NCBI RefSeq assembly: GCF_031755915.1
Contig: NC_083387.1
Span: 20,295,001 to 20,359,000 of the forward strand
From: Ziziphus jujuba
Taxonomy: Eukaryota; Streptophyta; Magnoliopsida; Rosales; Rhamnaceae
Reading direction: 5' to 3'
Length of the DNA stretch: 64,000 nucleotides
Shown one piece after another: positions 1-11,350 of this stretch; positions within the stretch are counted from its first letter, which is position 1; each line of letters opens with the position of its first letter. The position numbers and the translations under genes were made by a program. The notes beneath the pieces are model-generated. The model was given only the letters and a program-made list of their open reading frames with translations, was not told the origin of the DNA and did no database searches.

Positions 1-41
1 TTGATAATAATGATGATAATAGCAACAGTAATTCACAAGTA

Positions 42-76
<35 letters not shown>

Positions 77-300
77 TAACAACAATAACAATGATAAATA
101 GTAATAGTAATAATAATAATAAGTCATTAAGAACAATTAATAAAAATTTCCATAACAATAATACCAAATAATAATAATAATAATAATAATAATCATACCA
201 ATAACATAATAATAATAATAATAATAATTATTATTATTACACCAACAAGTAATTATAATAATATAAAATCATAATTATTAATAGATAAAATAAAATAAAG
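1..300. repeat. (TAA)n/(AAT)n microsatellite tract, imperfect
   Basis: Almost pure TAA/AAT triplets with scattered CAA and GAT variants. It sits at the place inside LTR B that corresponds to the (TTA)n tract of LTR C (37395-37740) and the (AAT)n tract of LTR A (1420-1800), so it is part of the LTR and not an independent locus. Confidence 0.9.
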
Positions 301-897
301 TAAAACAAAAATTTAAAATTTATAAATAGACTATGAAATTTGCACATTTGTAATGGAGGTATATCTGATGTACCATATAGCATGATGATGCATGGTTCCA
401 CGATATCAATCGTCCCAAGTATATTGCTACTAATAAGGTTTTAGATGATTGCCTATAGTGGCTGTCCAACTAACTAGCCTATTAAGCAGCAGAGTTACGA
501 GACGAAGTTATTCATAGGTCGAATTGTATTGTTGTCCTAGTACTGTGTAGTACATATGGACATAATATAATATATATATATATATATATACTTGAAAAAT
601 ACACTTGATACATCATACGATATACCAGTGGGGTCAAATAGTACTTGGAGTCCAAAGCACTATTTTGATGGGGAGGTTAAAGAGAGAAACCTACAATTGA
701 TCACCTTGGCATCCTGCAACGCTAATTGTTAATCACTTGTCATGGGTAAACTGGTCATCCTTCGACCGAGGTAGGGTAGCTGGTGCACATTGAGCAAATG
801 TACTTGCGAATTCTCGTGGCCATAGCTCCCATAGGATGGTTATATATACGTATGTGTTAACCTAGAATAACAAACCATCCTGCGGTCGGGGGGAAGG

Positions 898-902
898 CTG
901 AT
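898..902. repeat. Target site duplication of LTR A, left copy (CTGAT)
   Basis: CTGAT here is repeated exactly at 8541-8545. A 5-bp duplication around TG...CA termini is the signature of retroelement integrase. Confidence 0.85.
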
Positions 903-1419
903 TGTCAAGACTCATCCATGATCCTTTCCCAAAATCCTAAACAAGTCCTGATCCCAAGGAGACCCTACTGGACCGTCCTATGGAAAATCTGGCAACATTT
1001 CCCCTAAAGGTAGTACATGCCTTAAAATTCACCTGCACGAAAACGCACTCCTCTATTGTACCACCTTATTCCTCCCACCTTACTACAAAAATTTCCACAA
1101 TTTACAGCACTTCGATATCAAACTATCTATAGATACCTGTATCAGGAATAGTTTAAAACACGAAACACCTTTTATTATTCACGTTCGCTCACACCACCCA
1201 CTTAGTGCCGTACTATATGTTAATATCGTTTTACAACATTCCAAATACATAACGTAAACAGGAGAGAATAGGACAATATTAATAATAGTAATATCAATAA
1301 CAATAACACCATAACTCGTCCATAGGCTTCCACACTTGTTCTTAAGCTTATCCATTTGACCGAAGGCTTATATACTTGCTCGAAAGGCTTACACACTTGC
1401 CTGAGGCTTTTGTATAATG

Positions 1420-1421
1420 CC

Positions 1422-1466
<45 letters not shown>

Positions 1467-1800
1467 GATAATAATAAATGATAATAATACCAATAAAAAT
1501 AATCATAAGAATAATAATAATAATAATGATAATAAGAATAATAATAATAATCACAAAGTACCAATAATATAAGATAGTAGCAACAATGATAATTAATGGT
1601 AATAATAATAATAATAAATAATGAAATTAATACTAACAATAATCATAATAAATAATAATAACAATTACAGTAACAACAACCACAACAACAATAATAATAA
1701 TAATGAAAATAATTGTAACGAAATCATGATAAATAATAATAACAATAATAATATTAATAATAAGAATAATATTAACAGTTGTGATGGCAGTAAAACAATT
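1420..1800. repeat. (AAT)n microsatellite tract inside LTR A
   Basis: Runs of AAT with CAA, GAT and AAG variants. Short asparagine-rich or tyrosine/leucine-rich open frames here come from the triplet repeat and are not genes. Confidence 0.9.
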
Positions 1801-1812
1801 AAATATAATGTT

Positions 1813-2324
1813 AAAAAAATCAGATTATGAATAGTTAAGATAATATAAGTAAAATAGTATTTTAAAATTAAAGACATATAATAAAATATACACTCACATC
1901 AAAGGTACAAACGATACTCTCTAATATGCTGTGTAATCAATGAATCCAGCTGTCACCGATACCTTGCTACCAATATAGTCCGAGATGGTTGCCTAGATTG
2001 GCTGTCCGATCTCCTGAACTTGTAGGCAACATAGTTACGAGGCTAGCTCTTTATGGACCACATCGGATAAAAAAATCAGATTATGAATAGTTAAGATAAT
2101 ATAAGTAAAATAGTATTTTAAAATTAAAGACATATAATAAAATATACACTCGCATCGGAGGTACAAACGATACTCTCCAATATGCTGTGTAATCGATGAA
2201 TCCAGCTGTCGCCGGTACCATGCTACTAATACAGTCTGGGATGGTTGTCTAGATTGGCCATCCGGTCCTCTGAACTTGTAAGCAACATAGTTACGAGGCT
2301 AGCTCTTTATGGACCACATCGGAT
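1813..2324. repeat. 256-bp tandem duplication in LTR A
   Basis: 1813-2068 and 2069-2324 are two direct copies of exactly 256 bp. Both begin with the A-run before TCAGATTATGAATAG and end CCACATCGGAT. I counted about twenty differences, nearly all C/T or A/G. LTR C has one copy of this segment, so the duplication is private to A. Confidence 0.9.
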
Positions 2325-3539
2325 CATCGCCCTGTGAGGTATAATACATACAAACATAACATATATATATATATATATATATAAAGATATTTGATGCACA
2401 TACTATATACCATTGGTGCTTGACAGTGCCCAGCATCCCAAAGCACCGCTGACGGGGAGGTTAAAGAGAAAAACTTACATATGGTCGCTTGGTGTACCAA
2501 CAGCGCCACTGCTTATAACCATCATCCTGGCTATGAAGGGGGCGACTTATGTGCATTATATAAAACTTGTCTGGCTTAAGGTCCATAGCATCACATGGGA
2601 GAGTATAAACTTGCACGCTCATAACAATCCGCCTGCACGCTTATCACATCCACAACTACAGAATACCAGTACATGTATGGTGCATCAAAAATAGATAAAA
2701 TTATATGTTTTCCAAATCTCAAAATCTCATAATTACCACAAGGTTAAATACTTTTTTTTATTTTTAAAATCCATATAATCCACATTTCTTTAAACCATCA
2801 TTGTAAATCAATCACGTTAAAATCCATTCTCATAATCTCATTGATGCAAATATAGCAAATTCCCAGTGGCATAAAATTAATCCATAATATTTAAATATAT
2901 AAAGACTATTTTTGAAGCATAATGATTTAAAACAACATTTTTCTCAAATCCCCAAAATCAAGTTAAATCAATATATAAATAATTCGTAATTAAATCCAAC
3001 AATAATTTAACAAAATTAATTTCACAATTTCTTAAAAATCAAGAAATATTATTTCAATGCACATATAATTATTTCACCCCAAATTTGATATCTACATTCT
3101 CAAATAGAAATTTATTAAATATCCAATAAATAATATGTACATATACATATCTAATTACAACCCAATATACATTCACGCACATACATACACATGTATACAC
3201 ATACCTATGTTCACATGTATAAATTCATATATTTAAAGATATACACACAAACCTTTAACAAATATACACACAAACCTTTAACAAATATATATACCATATC
3301 TATATAGATATTTATCTAAACACATGTACAACCATATACTTTCACATACACATATATGTGACCACATATTTTCACACACACATATAGTGGAGTACCAAAG
3401 ATTGGTATCTCAGTTGATTACAATGCACTTAGTTTACTCACAAAACTAAATACAAAGTGTTTGACTATAAAGTGAATATGAGAAGAAGAGAGGAAATCTA
3501 CCAAGAAACTCTTTCAATTGCTGTTGCAATTACACGTCC

Positions 3540-3600
3540 TTGAATGAGATGGAAAGGCTCCTTTATATAGGCAAAGGAGGGCTTGGTTGAATGATTGCTT
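3540..3600 (-). promoter_or_regulatory. Pararetroviral promoter, TATA box region
   Basis: On the minus strand the sequence reads GCCTATATAAAGGAGCC (TATA at 3563-3570), followed about 25-30 bases later by a CT-rich untranslated stretch. The arrangement and context, just 3' of the last viral ORF, match the single strong promoter of caulimovirids. It would read left, out of the viral fragment into LTR A. Activity cannot be judged from sequence. Confidence 0.6.
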
Positions 3601-3778
3601 TTCCTGTTAATGTTGTGATTATGTCGGTGAACAGTGTCCGTGAACAACATCTGCTTTTCGGTGCCTTTTCTTGTTCATGAATAGTGATTGTGAACAGTAA
3701 TTCTCGTGATTTGCTTTTTATGAGTGGAATACTGAAAGTAACTTTATACTGTTAGAGATTCTGGATGTTGATTGTGAC

Positions 3779-4600
3779 TCAGTCTTCCATCATGTTGGTG
3801 AGATTGAATGCTTCTTCATCTCCAAACTGATAGACATCATCTTCGCCTTGATCAAAGTCTAAATCTTTTTCTGATTCGTGATTATCTCCAAGATTAACAG
3901 TTCTGTGCTTTTTGAGCATCTTGTGGTATGCACCAACAAGGTCTGGATATAATGTTTTATAGTGGAATAAGGTGTAAATATTATCCCAGACATGAGTGAT
4001 GTTGTTGTGGATGTAAATCTTGGTATATTGATTTTCTTTAGCCAAGAAGTACTTTTTAGAGATTCCTTCAAGACCAAAATTATCTCTATAGATAGTTGAT
4101 CTCCAATGTCGTAATTGTTTGGTGAAGGAGGTAGAACATCTGCGGACTTCGTCATCAATTCAGAGGTGATTGTTGGCATGTTTTGATTTTTCAAAGGTAA
4201 TGACATGCCGTGCTGGTTCCCAACCGTGAATCCATTCAGGGGGGGGGTGTTGAAGTGATGTGAACAGCAACATTCCCTTGTTTTTAAAGGGCTGTAATGA
4301 TGGGGTAGGAAGAGGCAGGTGACACCCATTTTAAATGATTTAGGACATGCTTGGGTTTGATCTGTGTGGGAAAAGATGATGGTACCAATTAGACCCCAGT
4401 CAATAGCTTTTCCCATGTGATTAGTTGTTCTTTAAATTCAAAAGTATGAAATGACTCAGTACATAATCCAACTCAGTGGATAGTAAAGCCAATCTCATGA
4501 GGACATCCCACGTGATCAAGAGGAATGGTGGTAGGGTCACATTTGTCGCACTTTTTGTGGGAAGGTAATAGAGCGGCCTCAGCATATACGTATATGCCTC
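3779..4600 (-). pseudogene. Broken 3'-terminal pararetrovirus ORF
   Basis: Reading frames 4600-3779 on the minus strand form one degenerate ORF. One frame is open 4416-3859 (185 codons) and another 4045-3779 (88 codons, acidic C-terminus ending NLTNMMED). They overlap, and the likely protein switches between them near 4060-4080, so at least one frameshift is present. An in-frame stop near 4480 breaks the upstream part. I do not recognise a domain. Position, last before the promoter region, suggests the 3' part of the viroplasmin or second-ORF region. Confidence 0.45.
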
Positions 4601-4664
4601 GGGGATAAGTGTTTAGTTTATATATAAACGAGATGAGCATTCTTTGGAGAAACTTCTCGTAGAA

Positions 4665-5222
4665 CTATATCTTTTTTATTTGCAAAGTTTTAGAAATAAT
4701 TTCACTGGGCAGGCTAGCTTGTTGTAACCATTGATTAGGATAGAAAAAGATACGAGCATGATACCAAGATAAGGTGTGAGATTTGGTTTGAACTATTGGA
4801 TAACAAAGATTACTACTGTTTATGGAACGAGTAAATCCTTGGTCATGATTGGGTCTGGATTTGGTTTGTTTTGTGGCTAGATGAGTCCAATAATCTAATT
4901 CCTTGTGGAGGTAATTAGATTGGACACCTAAGACATCGTTTCGATGCATGAGAATTTGGACTTGGTGTTCTAGACATTCTTTTTCATGCTTAAGTTGATT
5001 GATTTGGGCTTCTAAGGGGTGAGCTAAATATGGGTTGCCATTAATCAGGTCAAATGGGCTCTGTTGTGGGGCAACATGACCATATTGATTATGTGGATCA
5101 ATAAAAACAGTGATTGGAGGAATGTTAGGTTGTTGCATCCTATGAGTTGTTCTAGAAGTGGAAGGTTGATTAGGGTTATTTCTTTGGACAGAACGAAATG
5201 TTTTTGAGAAGTCTAGATCCAT
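4665..5222 (-). pseudogene. Pararetrovirus ORF with coiled coil
   Basis: An open frame of 185 codons on the minus strand, overlapping the end of the viroplasmin-like frame in a different phase. The N-terminal 60 residues are Pro/Gln/Asn-rich. Residues about 70-110 form a heptad-patterned helix (AQINQLKHEKECLEHQVQIL), predicted coiled coil. No enzyme motif is seen. Its place between the viroplasmin-like segment and the 3' ORF suggests it is the middle of one longer viral protein now split by frameshifts. Function not known; coiled coils in this part of caulimovirid genomes usually serve assembly or inclusion-body formation. Confidence 0.45.
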
Positions 5223-5225
5223 TCG

Positions 5226-5648
5226 TACCCAAGAGTGAATAAGGTTGTGGGCTTAATTCATGGAAAGTAACTTCTAAGGCTTCTCTTAAACTATAGTATC
5301 CTCTATATTGGACATTGATTTGGCTAGGAATTTCATGGGTGACTTGGGACCAAGTTTTATAAAGGCCGGGGTTTAGACTATTAAATAGGACATAATGAGA
5401 AAAATACTGACTATCAGGTTTTTGTCAAATTGATTGTAAATAGAAACATAGGTTGTCTAAAGCATTGGAAAATTCATATTATTCTTCAATATTGTTGAAA
5501 TATGTGGCATTCCAGACAGAATTGATTAAAGCTCTTTGCGGAGTATCTAACTCAAATTGAGTTGGGAAATTTCTTTCCTCAACTTCGCCACTCCAAAAGG
5601 GAATAGAATTGTTGTTGATTATCATGTAACCAATTGGTTGAGACATTC
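5226..5648 (-). pseudogene. Viroplasmin/transactivator-like ORF, N-terminal part
   Basis: Starts at an ATG near 5648 after a non-coding stretch and reads on the minus strand, with a stop after the first 60 or so codons (the frame 6051-5479 ends here) and another near 5425. The segment at about 5341-5400 contains YVLFNSLNPGLYKTW, the hallmark of the caulimovirus VI / viroplasmin fold, also found at the N-terminus of RNase H1. In viruses this protein forms inclusion bodies and allows reinitiation of translation on polycistronic RNA. The motif is well kept although the frame is broken. The family call rests on this motif alone. Confidence 0.5.
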
Positions 5649-5779
5649 TGTAATGAAAATGATTGCAGAAAAGATATTTTGAAAATGTGAAAAAACATAC
5701 ATATAATAGGAAATAAAATTTTAATTGTTTGAAAACATGATTGGAATGGGAAAAATTTGAGAAGAGACAAGGAAGATGA

Positions 5780-6180
5780 TTGGTTTGGATTTGATTAATT
5801 GTTTTCGAAATTGATTGGTCTTGGACGATGTGAATATTATTTGAGTGTTGCAAGAATTCGAATGTAATGGGTTCTCCTAATGGATAATTAATTATTCCAT
5901 CAGTCTTGATGGTGAATTGATATAATAAAGAGAGAAATGGAATTCCTAAAATTACTTGATCTGTTATGTTTCTAACAAGGACAAACGATGTTTTGAAACA
6001 AATTTTATTACGATAAATATGTGCTTGATTAATTTTGTCTTGTAAATCCATTCTACTGCCATTAGCAAAGTTTAATCTTTCTTTAGTTTTTGTATAGTAT
6101 TTACTAGGTATAAGACCTTCTTAAACATAATTTAAATAAGCACCTGAATCTAAAAGTACGATTGTTGTGAATTGAAAATC
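5780..6180 (-). pseudogene. Pararetrovirus aspartic protease
   Basis: The minus-strand frame carries the active-site triad DSG in the context LLDSGAYLNY (about 6130-6160), interrupted by a stop at 6121-6123, followed by a clean stretch whose C-terminal part contains VILGIPFLSLLYQF, the second conserved element of caulimovirid proteases. The protease matures the capsid-polymerase polyprotein. Downstream, where reverse transcriptase should follow, the frame passes into unrelated non-coding sequence near 5780, then directly into the next ORF. The polymerase part has therefore been deleted or was never integrated. Confidence 0.65.
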
Positions 6181-6189
6181 TTTAATGAT

Positions 6190-7060
6190 TATGGTGATCT
6201 TTGTATGCCATTTTCTAAGTTTGATTTTTTGAATTGAAGCTAAATAATTTTCATGAGAAGATCCTTCTTCTTGTTCTGCAATTTGATTATGGATAAGTTT
6301 TTGAGGTTGTTCTTGGATAAATTGTAATTGGTGTTTGATTAAGTGGTTTTCTAATTTTAATTCTTTAATCTCAGACTTGATTGTTTAGATTTCCAATTGT
6401 AAATCTTGGATAGTTGTCTATTTATTTTTTGATTTATTAAATCTTTGTAAGGTCTCTGTTAAAAAGATTCTTTGAGTACTTTTATTAAGTTGGTTTGTTT
6501 CTTTGTTATTATCAGTGATGATCTTTTTGTATTTTTTCATATATTCTATCCTTTCATCAGTGCTACGTAATTCTAATATTATATCTTCATCTTCAGTAGA
6601 ATTAGTTAAGAAATTAATTTATTTATTGCAACAATTATCTAGTCAACATGCATCTAAACATCCTAAAGTGATAATAGGGTTATCTGTGTCACTAGTTGAT
6701 ATAGAATGATCACTTGATTCGTCAGAACTTGATTCAATGTAAATGTTGTTTTCACTATATTCACTATCCATGTTGTGAATTCTTAAGACATTAATTAAGT
6801 TTTGTTTTTGATCTTATGGAATTCTAATTGTTTGATTGTTTGCTTAACTTGACACTCGTTAGCAAAATGACCAAATTCATTACATTTAAAACATTTTGAT
6901 TTTAGTTTTATTTTTTGAATCTTCAATATCTTCTATATAATATATTTTATATAATTCTTTTATATATTTTATTTAATCATTAATTGTTCTTGGCTGGCTT
7001 TGCCGCCTCTTCTATTTACTTCCATTTACTTCTGCTCATATTCTTTGCTCTTAAATATTA
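6190..7060 (-). pseudogene. Capsid C-terminus with CCHC knuckle, decayed
   Basis: A basic minus-strand segment (about 7060-6925) leads into CFKCNEFGHFANEC, a CX2CX4HX4C zinc knuckle (about 6872-6925). That is typical of the capsid C-terminus of pararetroviruses and binds the viral RNA. Several stops follow. A charged, helix-forming region (about 6480-6240) then connects to the protease. Everything 5' of about 7060 (movement protein and capsid core) is missing, and the fragment ends in an AT array. Confidence 0.6.
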
Positions 7061-7085
7061 TTGAACACTCTTCCCCCTGTTGGTC

Positions 7086-7205
7086 TATATATATATATGA
7101 ATATGTATTCTCACTCATCTATATATATATATATACACAAAACCTTCTAACGAATATACATATATGTATTTATAGGTTCACCATGTATATATATATATAT
7201 AAATC
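7086..7205. repeat. (AT)n arrays at the right edge of the pararetrovirus
   Basis: Two AT dinucleotide runs (about 7087-7098 and 7122-7137) plus shorter ones, belonging to LTR A. The matching array on the other side of the viral insert lies at 3180-3390. Confidence 0.75.
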
Positions 7206-8864
7206 TACACACACACGAGCTCTAAATTTCATACAATAATCTCAATCAAACCTAATAAATAATCTTACACAAATAATAAACACAACACACATGCTACCTT
7301 GGTATTGGATATCTAAAATATTATAAAAATATTTCTTGGGCTTCCGTAAAAACAAGTGACCACACAACTAAGATTCTAAAGTCCAAATTTTATGCCGTGA
7401 CTCATGAATTACCACTGTTGTCAACCCAATTGAACATAATACAAAATGAACCTGATTGGCCTAAACTTAAAATTTGGAGTTTTTCAACATCTTGACAATT
7501 AACTTAAATTAATCCTCCTTTAGTCTCTAATAATCATTAGGAGTCTAACTGTAATGACAAGTGACTAAAAAATTGTCCAATTTTGTCCAATTTCAACATA
7601 AACACAACCTAGCTCCATCAATGGCATCTTCCTAAATACTCAATTACAATTCATATTCTAGCCACCGATTTGAAGCTTATTATGAGAGCATCAAGAAGAT
7701 ACCTTCAATTTGTCTAACCACTGCCCGAGGTCGTCGGAATCCAACCGGGAAGTTGCTTCTAAAAGGGGTTTTGTCATATCTCGTAAATGAGCAAGATTTT
7801 AGCCAATCCGAGCTTGGAAACCGACTTAGGGGGCCCAAATTCATGGGAAAGGACCCATCATATGGTCGGTAACCATTGAAAAATCGGTCAACAGGGAGGA
7901 TGCTGGTCGCCACCGTTGGGGGCCGATCTCGGTGCGTTTCTTGGCCAACCGGCCAAAGATTTGATGGTCGGGCTCACCTAGCCTTGGGCCATCACATCAT
8001 TTGACGCATATGGCTGTCCGCTGCCGACAAGGCTGCAATTGAGGTGGCACTGAGAGGGAGGAGAAGAGGAGGATAAAAAGAGAGGAAGAGAGGAAGAAGA
8101 AGGAAGGGAGAAGGGTGGGTGTTTTTTTTTTTCCCACGTGCCCAAAAAGAAAAGAAAAGAAAAAGGAAAATAAAAAATGAAAAGGAAAATAAAATAAAAT
8201 AATAATATAATAATATAATAATATTTTAATAAGATGACATGTGGCACATATCAATTGGTGACACATGGCGTAATTTAAAGGCTCCTTTGAGTACTTTACT
8301 GCTCAGAAAATTAGTTCTAGGAAAAATAAATATGATTTTATAGATTCGTAACTTTTCAACTGTAGGTCCAAATTAAGTGTGCTACCAGTCTACGGACTCG
8401 TATCGACGAACACTTTACCATGGTACCTCGATCAATATGACATTCCATCCATACTAAAAAGTCAACCGTGGGACCATTTGGTCAATCGCGGTCAACCTTG
8501 GTCAAACTGGGGCATTTTCAGACTGGGTGGGGGTGTTACACTGATGCTGACTCTGCATTATACTTGTCTACCCCCTCTCACCGTAGCTTACAAAGAACGA
8601 CCATGAATATAACTTGTACGCTGATCCATAACATAATAACCAGTCATCTTGTAGCCAAGGAAAGAGGCGACTATTGCTCATTGTGTAAATATACTTGCCA
8701 ACCTTTATGTCCACTCCCACAAGATGACCATACATACTTACACGCTAATCAACAATATAGTACAAAACACCAGTACTGTATGGTGCATCTAAAACTGTAA
8801 AAAAATTTACAATATCTATATGGTTTGATACACTTTTGCTAAACTTATAAAATTCCATGTATCC

Positions 8865-9992
8865 TGATGTGATTCCGCCCCAGCCTGCTTAACCGATAAC
8901 CCGCTGGGGTGATGACCCAACACAGATAAAAACCGGGCCAATCATAAGAGCTCAAATTAAGAGATTTAAGGACAACCTGGGAGCATTTATACAGGGGGTA
9001 ATCAATTCTCAATAGAGCTTGTCCATACTAGAAGATTCAAAGCCTACTCTAAGCATCCAAGTGGTGGAAGCTGATACAGACCCGGGTAGCGATTTAGGTG
9101 CAAATATGGACACCGAGCAGCATGAAATGGTTCCAACTCTTTAGGGAGTCAATACATATGTCTAAGAGGATATGGAATCAAGTCAATCCAGCTTCAAAGG
9201 CATTCAAAAAGGGGTTGTACGGACAGCTTCAAATTTGGCCTTTTTTTACTGTATTTTATGCTGGCTTTACTGTATTTTGCTGAGTTGGTTTTTTCTCTTT
9301 CTTCCAAGCAAGGGAAACGTGTGGGAGTTCATGGTGAGCTTATTTGGCTCCTAAAAAGCATATTGAAGTTGATTTGGAGCTCAAATTGGTCAAAGAATGG
9401 TCAAAGTCAACTTAGTCAAAAAGCTAGTATTTTAGTTTCCTAATTTTATTCTACTTTTTGTTTTAGGAAATTACCTTTACTTTTTGATTTTTATTTATTT
9501 ATTTTCTGGAAAAATAAGCTTAGGAAAGTTATTATTTATTATTTTCATTGTAAATTAATTATTTCCTAATCCAAAATAAAGGAATTAATTAATTAGAATT
9601 TAGATTTAGGAAAGTAGGAAATTCGGCCACTTTAGGAAAGGTTATTGTATGGCCGGTTTTCCTTATGTCTTCTAGGGTTTATTGTGTGACTTTTCCAGCC
9701 TATTTAAAGGCTTGTTTTATCAATAACAATCAGTACATTATTCATACAGAAAATTATTTGTAAGATTGAATTCTCTTTATTCTTTTGAACACCTAAAACA
9801 TCATTAGTGAATGAGTGTTTTAGTTTTGACTTATCAATAGGACATCCATCACCTATTTTGGCATCTTCATTATATACTAAGGTTTCTAATCACAGGTTGG
9901 TTAGGGGTCAAGGTGATCATTAGAACTAGAACATAATTAGATCCGGGCTAATATAATACGGGTTTAGAGCAGGTCGTCCTAGGTTCGTATCA
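8865..9992 (+). mobile_element. Solo LTR of a CRM-type element, subfamily 2
   Basis: Starts TGATGTGATTC, ends GGTTCGTATCA, 1128 bp, with an exact 5-bp duplication TATCC at 8860-8864 and 9993-9997. The first 200 bp correspond to the CR-motif coding region of the full element at 10322-18177 (IRAQIKRFKDNLGAFIQ readable near 8950-9000). The terminal 110 bp are also shared (ATCCGGGCTAATATAATACG). The middle differs from the full element and matches the solo LTRs at 20495-21594 and 29638-30771. A TATTTAAAGG TATA-like box lies at about 9700-9712. Confidence 0.92.
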
Positions 9993-10251
9993 TATCCCTT
10001 TTTAAATAACCACATAACTTCAATAATTTTATAAAATTAATTATTACTATAGTAATGACTTGAAATCATAAATATAGCTTTTATGTAACAAATATATTTA
10101 AATCATATAAGTTTACATAACAAAATTAAATGACAATTTTTTAAAATTTTAAAACATACACAATACCTTTCGAAATTTTATATAACACAAAATATATATA
10201 CACATCTATGTTTACACAAGTATAAATACTCATCTATATGCATTCATATAT

Positions 10252-10254
<3 letters not shown>

Positions 10255-10304
<50 letters not shown>

Positions 10305-10305
10305 C
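10255..10305. repeat. (CA)n followed by (TA)n microsatellite in LTR B
   Basis: About 15 CA units (10255-10288) followed by TA units to 10305, in the region of B homologous to the AT arrays of A and C. Confidence 0.95.
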
Positions 10306-10321
10306 AACCTTCTAGCACGTA

Positions 10322-11336
10322 TGATGCGAACTCGCCCGAGCTCGCACAATCGACGACTCACTGAGGTACTGATTCGATACGGATGAAGACTAGACCGATC
10401 ACTAGGGCTCAAGTTAAGCGGTTTAAGGACAACCTTGCTGCCTTTATCCAGAAAGTAATTCATTCTCAAAAGGGCTTGTCCATACCTGAAGATAAAAGAC
10501 TTGTTTTTAAGTATCTAAGTGGTGGAGGCTGATACATCAGATACCCATACATCGGACATTTTATATTGGACACCCTTACCTCGGACATCTGATCTCGGAC
10601 TTCGGACATCAGAGCCTTGCCTCGGACATCTAATCTCGGACTTCGGACATCAGATGTAACTTAGCTCAGACAGACATCAGTTAGCTCGGACAGACATCAG
10701 TTAGCTCGGACAGACATAAGTTAGCTTGGACAGACATAAGTTAGCTCGGACATCAGGTAGACATAAGTTAGCTCGGACATCAGACATAAGTCAGCTTAGT
10801 TGTCAAACTAGTCAACTCGTTTTCTGATTTGTGTTTGACTTTTCTTTTTGGGGTTTTTGTTTATTTATTTTCTGGACAAATAACTTTAGGAAGGTTTTTA
10901 TTTTATTCTTTCCATTGTAAATTAATTAATTTCTAATTTAATATAAAGGAATTAATTAATCAATCAAACTTAGATTAGGAAAGGAAGTATAGTTTCGGCC
11001 AACTAGGTTTCTTTATATGTGGTGGCCAGTTTTCTTAATGTTCTAGGGTTTTTAAGTTGTCGTTTCAAAGCCTATTTAAAGGCTTAAGAAAATAACTTGT
11101 GAGATTAATTATCTCTTTGTTCTTTGAGAACGCCTAAAACACCATTAGAGAATTGGTTGTTTTAGCTTGACGTATCAATTGGTTTTCCATCCCCTATTGT
11201 GGCGTCTACATTATACCAAGATTTCTAACCACAGGTTGATTAGGGGTGGAGGTCAATTCCATTAGAACTTGAACTTAATTAGGATCCGGGCTAATATAAT
11301 ACGGGTTTAGGAGCAGGTCGTCCTAGGTTCGTATCA
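10322..11336 (+). repeat. CRM element 5' LTR
   Basis: 1015 bp, TGATGCG...GTATCA. It carries seven roughly 20-bp TTAGCTCGGACAGACATCAG-type units (about 10662-10790), a TATA-like TATTTAAAGG at about 11072-11081 and the shared R/U5 end. Compared with the 3' LTR it has two more 20-bp units and lacks about 38 bp after the TATA region. Confidence 0.93.
10660..10795 (+). repeat. Tandem 20-27 bp repeats in CRM U3
   Basis: Seven units of the form TTAGCTCGGACAGACATMAG, with some carrying a short insertion. Upstream (10540-10650) a shorter TCGGACATC motif recurs. The 3' LTR has five units at about 17493-17605. Unit copy number therefore changed after insertion or during the last transposition. Confidence 0.9.
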
Positions 11337-11338
11337 TT

Positions 11339-11350
11339 TGGTATCAAAGC
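11339..11350 (+). other. Primer binding site (initiator tRNA-Met type)
   Basis: TGGTATCAAAGC, two bases after the LTR end. It fits the 3' end of initiator tRNA-Met with one mismatch. This primer is usual for chromoviruses. Confidence 0.85.

Larger units (their letters stand above)
1..902 (-). mobile_element. Long-LTR element B, distal part (continues left of window)
   Basis: Noncoding. Read on the minus strand, 340-902 matches the repeat-bearing segment of LTR C (36480-37320): the AT dinucleotide array, the block around the ATGTAGTACATA motif, and the GGTTGAAGGACGATC-like block. The sequence stops at 902 where LTR A begins and resumes at 8546 after A, so A was inserted here. Together with 8546-8864, 9998-10321 and 18183-19362 this is one element in minus orientation. 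Assignment to a chromovirus such as Del/Tekay, from the TGTAACACC start and great length, is inference. Confidence 0.75.
3390..7080 (-). mobile_element. Endogenous pararetrovirus fragment (Caulimoviridae, petuvirus/florendovirus-like)
   Basis: A minus-strand block with the layout of a plant pararetrovirus: capsid C-terminus with a CCHC knuckle (about 6870-6925), an aspartic protease with a DSGA site (about 6133-6160), a viroplasmin-like ORF (about 5226-5648), a coiled-coil ORF (4665-5222), further 3' ORF pieces, then a non-coding region with a promoter-like TATA box (3563-3570). Reverse transcriptase and RNase H, expected after the protease, are absent, as are the movement protein and most of the capsid. 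Several in-frame stops are present. Both flanks are AT dinucleotide-rich (3180-3390 and 7086-7205), a setting known for integrated plant pararetroviruses. It is inactive. The genus is inference. Confidence 0.75.
903..8540 (-). mobile_element. Solo LTR A, interrupted by a pararetrovirus
   Basis: On the minus strand it starts TGTAACACCCCCACCC at 8540 and ends TCTTGACA at 903, with the perfect 5-bp duplication CTGAT outside. The end block 903-1200 matches the last 250 bases of LTR C. Without the inserted virus (about 3390-7080) it is near 3.9 kb, close to the 3.7 kb of C. No internal region, primer site or coding domain of its own is visible, so it is a solo LTR. Parts in element order: TGTAACACC head with the GTTGACC-rich block (8340-8540), pyrimidine tract (8045-8125), leader-like block (7630-8040), AT arrays, tail segment (1890-2700) and (AAT)n (1420-1800). 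Confidence 0.85.

Noticed and set aside
1220..1877. Asn-, Tyr- or Leu-rich open frames
   Set aside because: Direct translation of (AAT)n and (TTA)n triplets.
3392..3412. TGGTATCTCAG on the plus strand as a pararetroviral Met-tRNA primer site
   Set aside because: The viral coding strand is minus here, so the site is in the wrong orientation.
10660..10795. CRISPR-like short repeats
   Set aside because: Direct tandem units without unique spacers inside a plant LTR.
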